DNA of 64,000 nucleotides from Gammaproteobacteria bacterium (GTDB lineage: Bacteria > Pseudomonadota > Gammaproteobacteria > JAUZRS01), in assembly GCA_030949385.1 (NCBI GenBank), contig JAUZSP010000008.1, positions 1 through 64,000 of the forward strand, in the 5' to 3' direction. Of the stretch, positions 62,372 to 64,000 are shown piece by piece. Position numbers and translations under genes: made by a program. Position 1 is the stretch's first letter. Each line of letters opens with the position of its first letter. The notes beneath the pieces were generated by a model that saw nothing but the letters and a program-made list of their open reading frames with translations, ran no database searches and was not told the DNA's origin.

Positions 62372-64000
62372 ATGAATGCAAAAATAAGTCGCAGAGATTT
62401 CATGAAGCTGCTGGGTGTGACCGGAGCCAGTGGCGCTTTAATTGGTTGTGATGCGCCCAGCATGGTGAATTTGGAAGAGGGCAAAGAGCACGTTGTCTCT
62501 TACCTGTTGCCCACGGAGGATATGGTGCCAGGGCTGGGTGTTTGGTATGCCTCCATGTGTTTGCAGTGTTCCGCTGGCTGCGGTGTGCATGGTCGGGTGC
62601 GTGAGGGGCGGCCTTTGAAACTGGAGGGTAACCCAGAGTCGCCTATTAATGCAGGCAAGTCTTGCCAGATGGGGCAGGCGGGGTTGCAGGCGCACTACAA
62701 TCCTGACCGTATTACGCAGCCGCTGCTGCGCAAAAAAGGTCAGTTGGTACCGAGCAGCTGGGAAGAGGCTTTTGAACTGATCAGTGAGCGTGTGGGGACG
62801 ACTTCTGATAAGGCGGATCGAACGGCTTGGTTCACCGGCACGATAAGTGGCCATCAGCAGGTTTTGTTGCAACATCATCTGCAGGCGCTGAACTCAAAAC
62901 ATCACTACGCCTATGAGGTGGTGAATACGGCGGTCTTGAGCGCGGTCAATAAAGCGATGTTTGCCGATGAGTCGCCAACATTGCGTTTGGATAAGGCCGA
63001 GTTGATCCTCTCGTTTGGGGCGGACTTCCTTGGCACCTGGGTTTCTCCGGTGCATTTTGCGGGGCAGTTTTCTAAATTCCGGGCGCTGCCCAATCGCGGC
63101 AGTTTGATACAGGTTGAGAGCAAAATGTCGCTGACCGGTGCCAATGCGGATCTGTGGGTGGCGGCTCCTCCCGGCAGTGAAGGTCTGCTGGCGTTGGGTA
63201 TTGCCAATTATTTGTTAAACCACGGTAAGCCGGAAATTGCGCAAGATGTTCCACAAGAGATTGTCGATTTTGTGGGGCGTTACGATGCTCGTAAGGTGGC
63301 GGAAACCACTGGTGTGGAGTACGACCTGTTGCGCCGCATTGCCAAGGCTCTGGAGCGTCGCAGCCCCAGTTTGGTTTTGGCCGGTGCTGCGGTTGAAGGT
63401 CAGGAGGAAGGTTATGCCGCCGTTGCCGCTGTGCAACTGCTGAACCTGATTTTGGGCAACATTGGTAAGACCATTGTGCCCTCGATGGAATTTCCACTGC
63501 CGCAGTTGCAGGTTAAAAATGGCTCAACCGCCGATCTGTTGGCCTTTTCTCAGGCCGTTGTGGAGAAAAAACTCGACGTGGTCTTTTTTCATGGAGCCAA
63601 TCCACTTTTCAATGCGCCCGAGAGTTTGAATCTAGCACAAAACCTGAAAAACAACGTCGCTCTGAAAGTAGCTTTGGCGCAATTTCCTGATGAGACCGCG
63701 ATGCAGGCGGATGTGGTTTTACCGCTTTCTTCTCATTTGGAAGATTGGGGTACGCACGTTGCCAGTTACCAGCCTTCCGGCAGTGTGCTCGGGTTTCAGC
63801 AGCCCTTGATGGAGCCGCTGCACAGCGAAACCCGAGGTCTGGGTGATGTGATGCTGGAGTTGTTGAAAATGATTCGACCTGAAGAGTATTCGGCTTTCAA
63901 GGATTATTATGCCTACTTGCGTAACGCCGTTGCCGGTATCCAAGAGCAAGTGGCTGATCCGTTGCAGAGTGCTCAGGCCTTTTGGCAAAAAACCTTGAGT
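62372..64000 (+). CDS. Molybdopterin-type oxidoreductase, ActB/QrcB-like (incomplete)
   Basis: At least 543 residues are visible; the frame runs off the window. The N-terminus has a twin-arginine motif SRRDFMKLLG (6-15) and a LIGC lipobox-like Cys26, so it is probably an exported, lipid-anchored protein. A [4Fe-4S] motif CLQCSAGC (63-70) with Cys98 and the fold of the molybdopterin superfamily (GNPESPINAGKSC, WEEAFELISERV, later VVLPLSSHLEDWGTHVAS) are clear. Downstream of a pentahaem cytochrome it fits ActB of alternative complex III or QrcB. Whether it binds molybdenum cannot be told; some relatives do not. Gene order suggests membrane subunits follow. Confidence 0.72.
   Translation, partial: MNAKISRRDFMKLLGVTGASGALIGCDAPSMVNLEEGKEHVVSYLLPTEDMVPGLGVWYASMCLQCSAGCGVHGRVREGRPLKLEGNPESPINAGKSCQMGQAGLQAHYNPDRITQPLLRKKGQLVPSSWEEAFELISERVGTTSDKADRTAWFTGTISGHQQVLLQHHLQALNSKHHYAYEVVNTAVLSAVNKAMFADESPTLRLDKAELILSFGADFLGTWVSPVHFAGQFSKFRALPNRGSLIQVESKMSLTGANADLWVAAPPGSEGLLALGIANYLLNHGKPEIAQDVPQEIVDFVGRYDARKVAETTGVEYDLLRRIAKALERRSPSLVLAGAAVEGQEEGYAAVAAVQLLNLILGNIGKTIVPSMEFPLPQLQVKNGSTADLLAFSQAVVEKKLDVVFFHGANPLFNAPESLNLAQNLKNNVALKVALAQFPDETAMQADVVLPLSSHLEDWGTHVASYQPSGSVLGFQQPLMEPLHSETRGLGDVMLELLKMIRPEEYSAFKDYYAYLRNAVAGIQEQVADPLQSAQAFWQKTLS

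Overview
The window looks like the chromosome of a gammaproteobacterium with a respiratory, probably sulfur-oxidiser-like lifestyle. The support is inference from gene content: the EfpL (YeiP) paralogue, RhlE, RdgC, YaeQ, RlmI and DUF2288/DUF3015/DUF4426 proteins, a FeoABC iron transporter with a Cys-rich FeoC, a glcDEF glycolate dehydrogenase operon, a RoxA-like dihaem protein, and at the right edge a pentahaem cytochrome plus a molybdopterin-type protein resembling ActA/ActB (alternative complex III) or Qrc. No rRNA, tRNA, CRISPR array or prophage was seen.

Layout. 0-8.8 kb: housekeeping and small conserved genes (HopJ-like, yaeQ, a decayed brnTA module, efpL, an AlbA/Schlafen-type protein, rhlE, TfoX-N, DUF3047, FKBP, DUF2750, a two-domain WHy/LEA lipoprotein, an NlpC/P60-like lipoprotein), ending in a partial IS4-family copy. 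9.4-16.2 kb: a dense signalling cluster (membrane kinase, response regulator, a REC-Hpt-CheA-like kinase, a CheX-like protein, a CheY, a PAS kinase, and a convergent LuxR-type regulator). 16.3-22.7 kb: ABC-F ybiT, a dCache hybrid kinase and a secreted DUF4091 protein. 22.8-25.6 kb: feoABC behind a Fur-box-like site. 25.8-29.7 kb: RoxA-like dihaem protein and a rhodanese/metallo-beta-lactamase protein in one transcription unit, plus small genes. 30.1-31.2 kb: a gene fused by deletion from a Spy/CpxP-like protein and a histidine kinase tail, then a conserved unknown.

32.2-38.0 kb is an insertion-sequence graveyard: an older IS4-family element that truncates a glutamate-synthase-like gene and is itself split by a second IS4-family element with a 5-bp duplication; a short end fragment of the second element that truncates an alginate-export-like porin gene; and a full inverted copy that splits a glutathione S-transferase gene with a 6-bp duplication. 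Removing the element in silico restores the reading frame at both full insertion sites.

38.3-57 kb: MYG1-like, rdgC, small genes, a large peptidase/beta-propeller/barrel gene, an HTH-REC regulator, ABC-F yheS, truncated haemoglobin, DUF4105, DUF3015, rlmI, DUF2288, fbp, an orphan ABC ATPase, an outer-membrane-like protein, a soluble CZB chemoreceptor and an orphan RelB/DinJ antitoxin with a clear operator-like dyad. 57-62.3 kb: DUF4426-glcDEF (minus strand) and the pentahaem cytochrome; the molybdopterin-type gene runs off the end.

Four conserved-looking frameshifts (two in 41022-43797, one in yheS, one in fbp) and one in an IS copy are single-base length changes in homopolymer runs. Either the assembly carries homopolymer errors or the genome is collecting pseudogenes; the clean nonsense mutations and IS disruptions show that some genuine decay exists. 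All functions are assigned by eye from protein motifs, without database searches.
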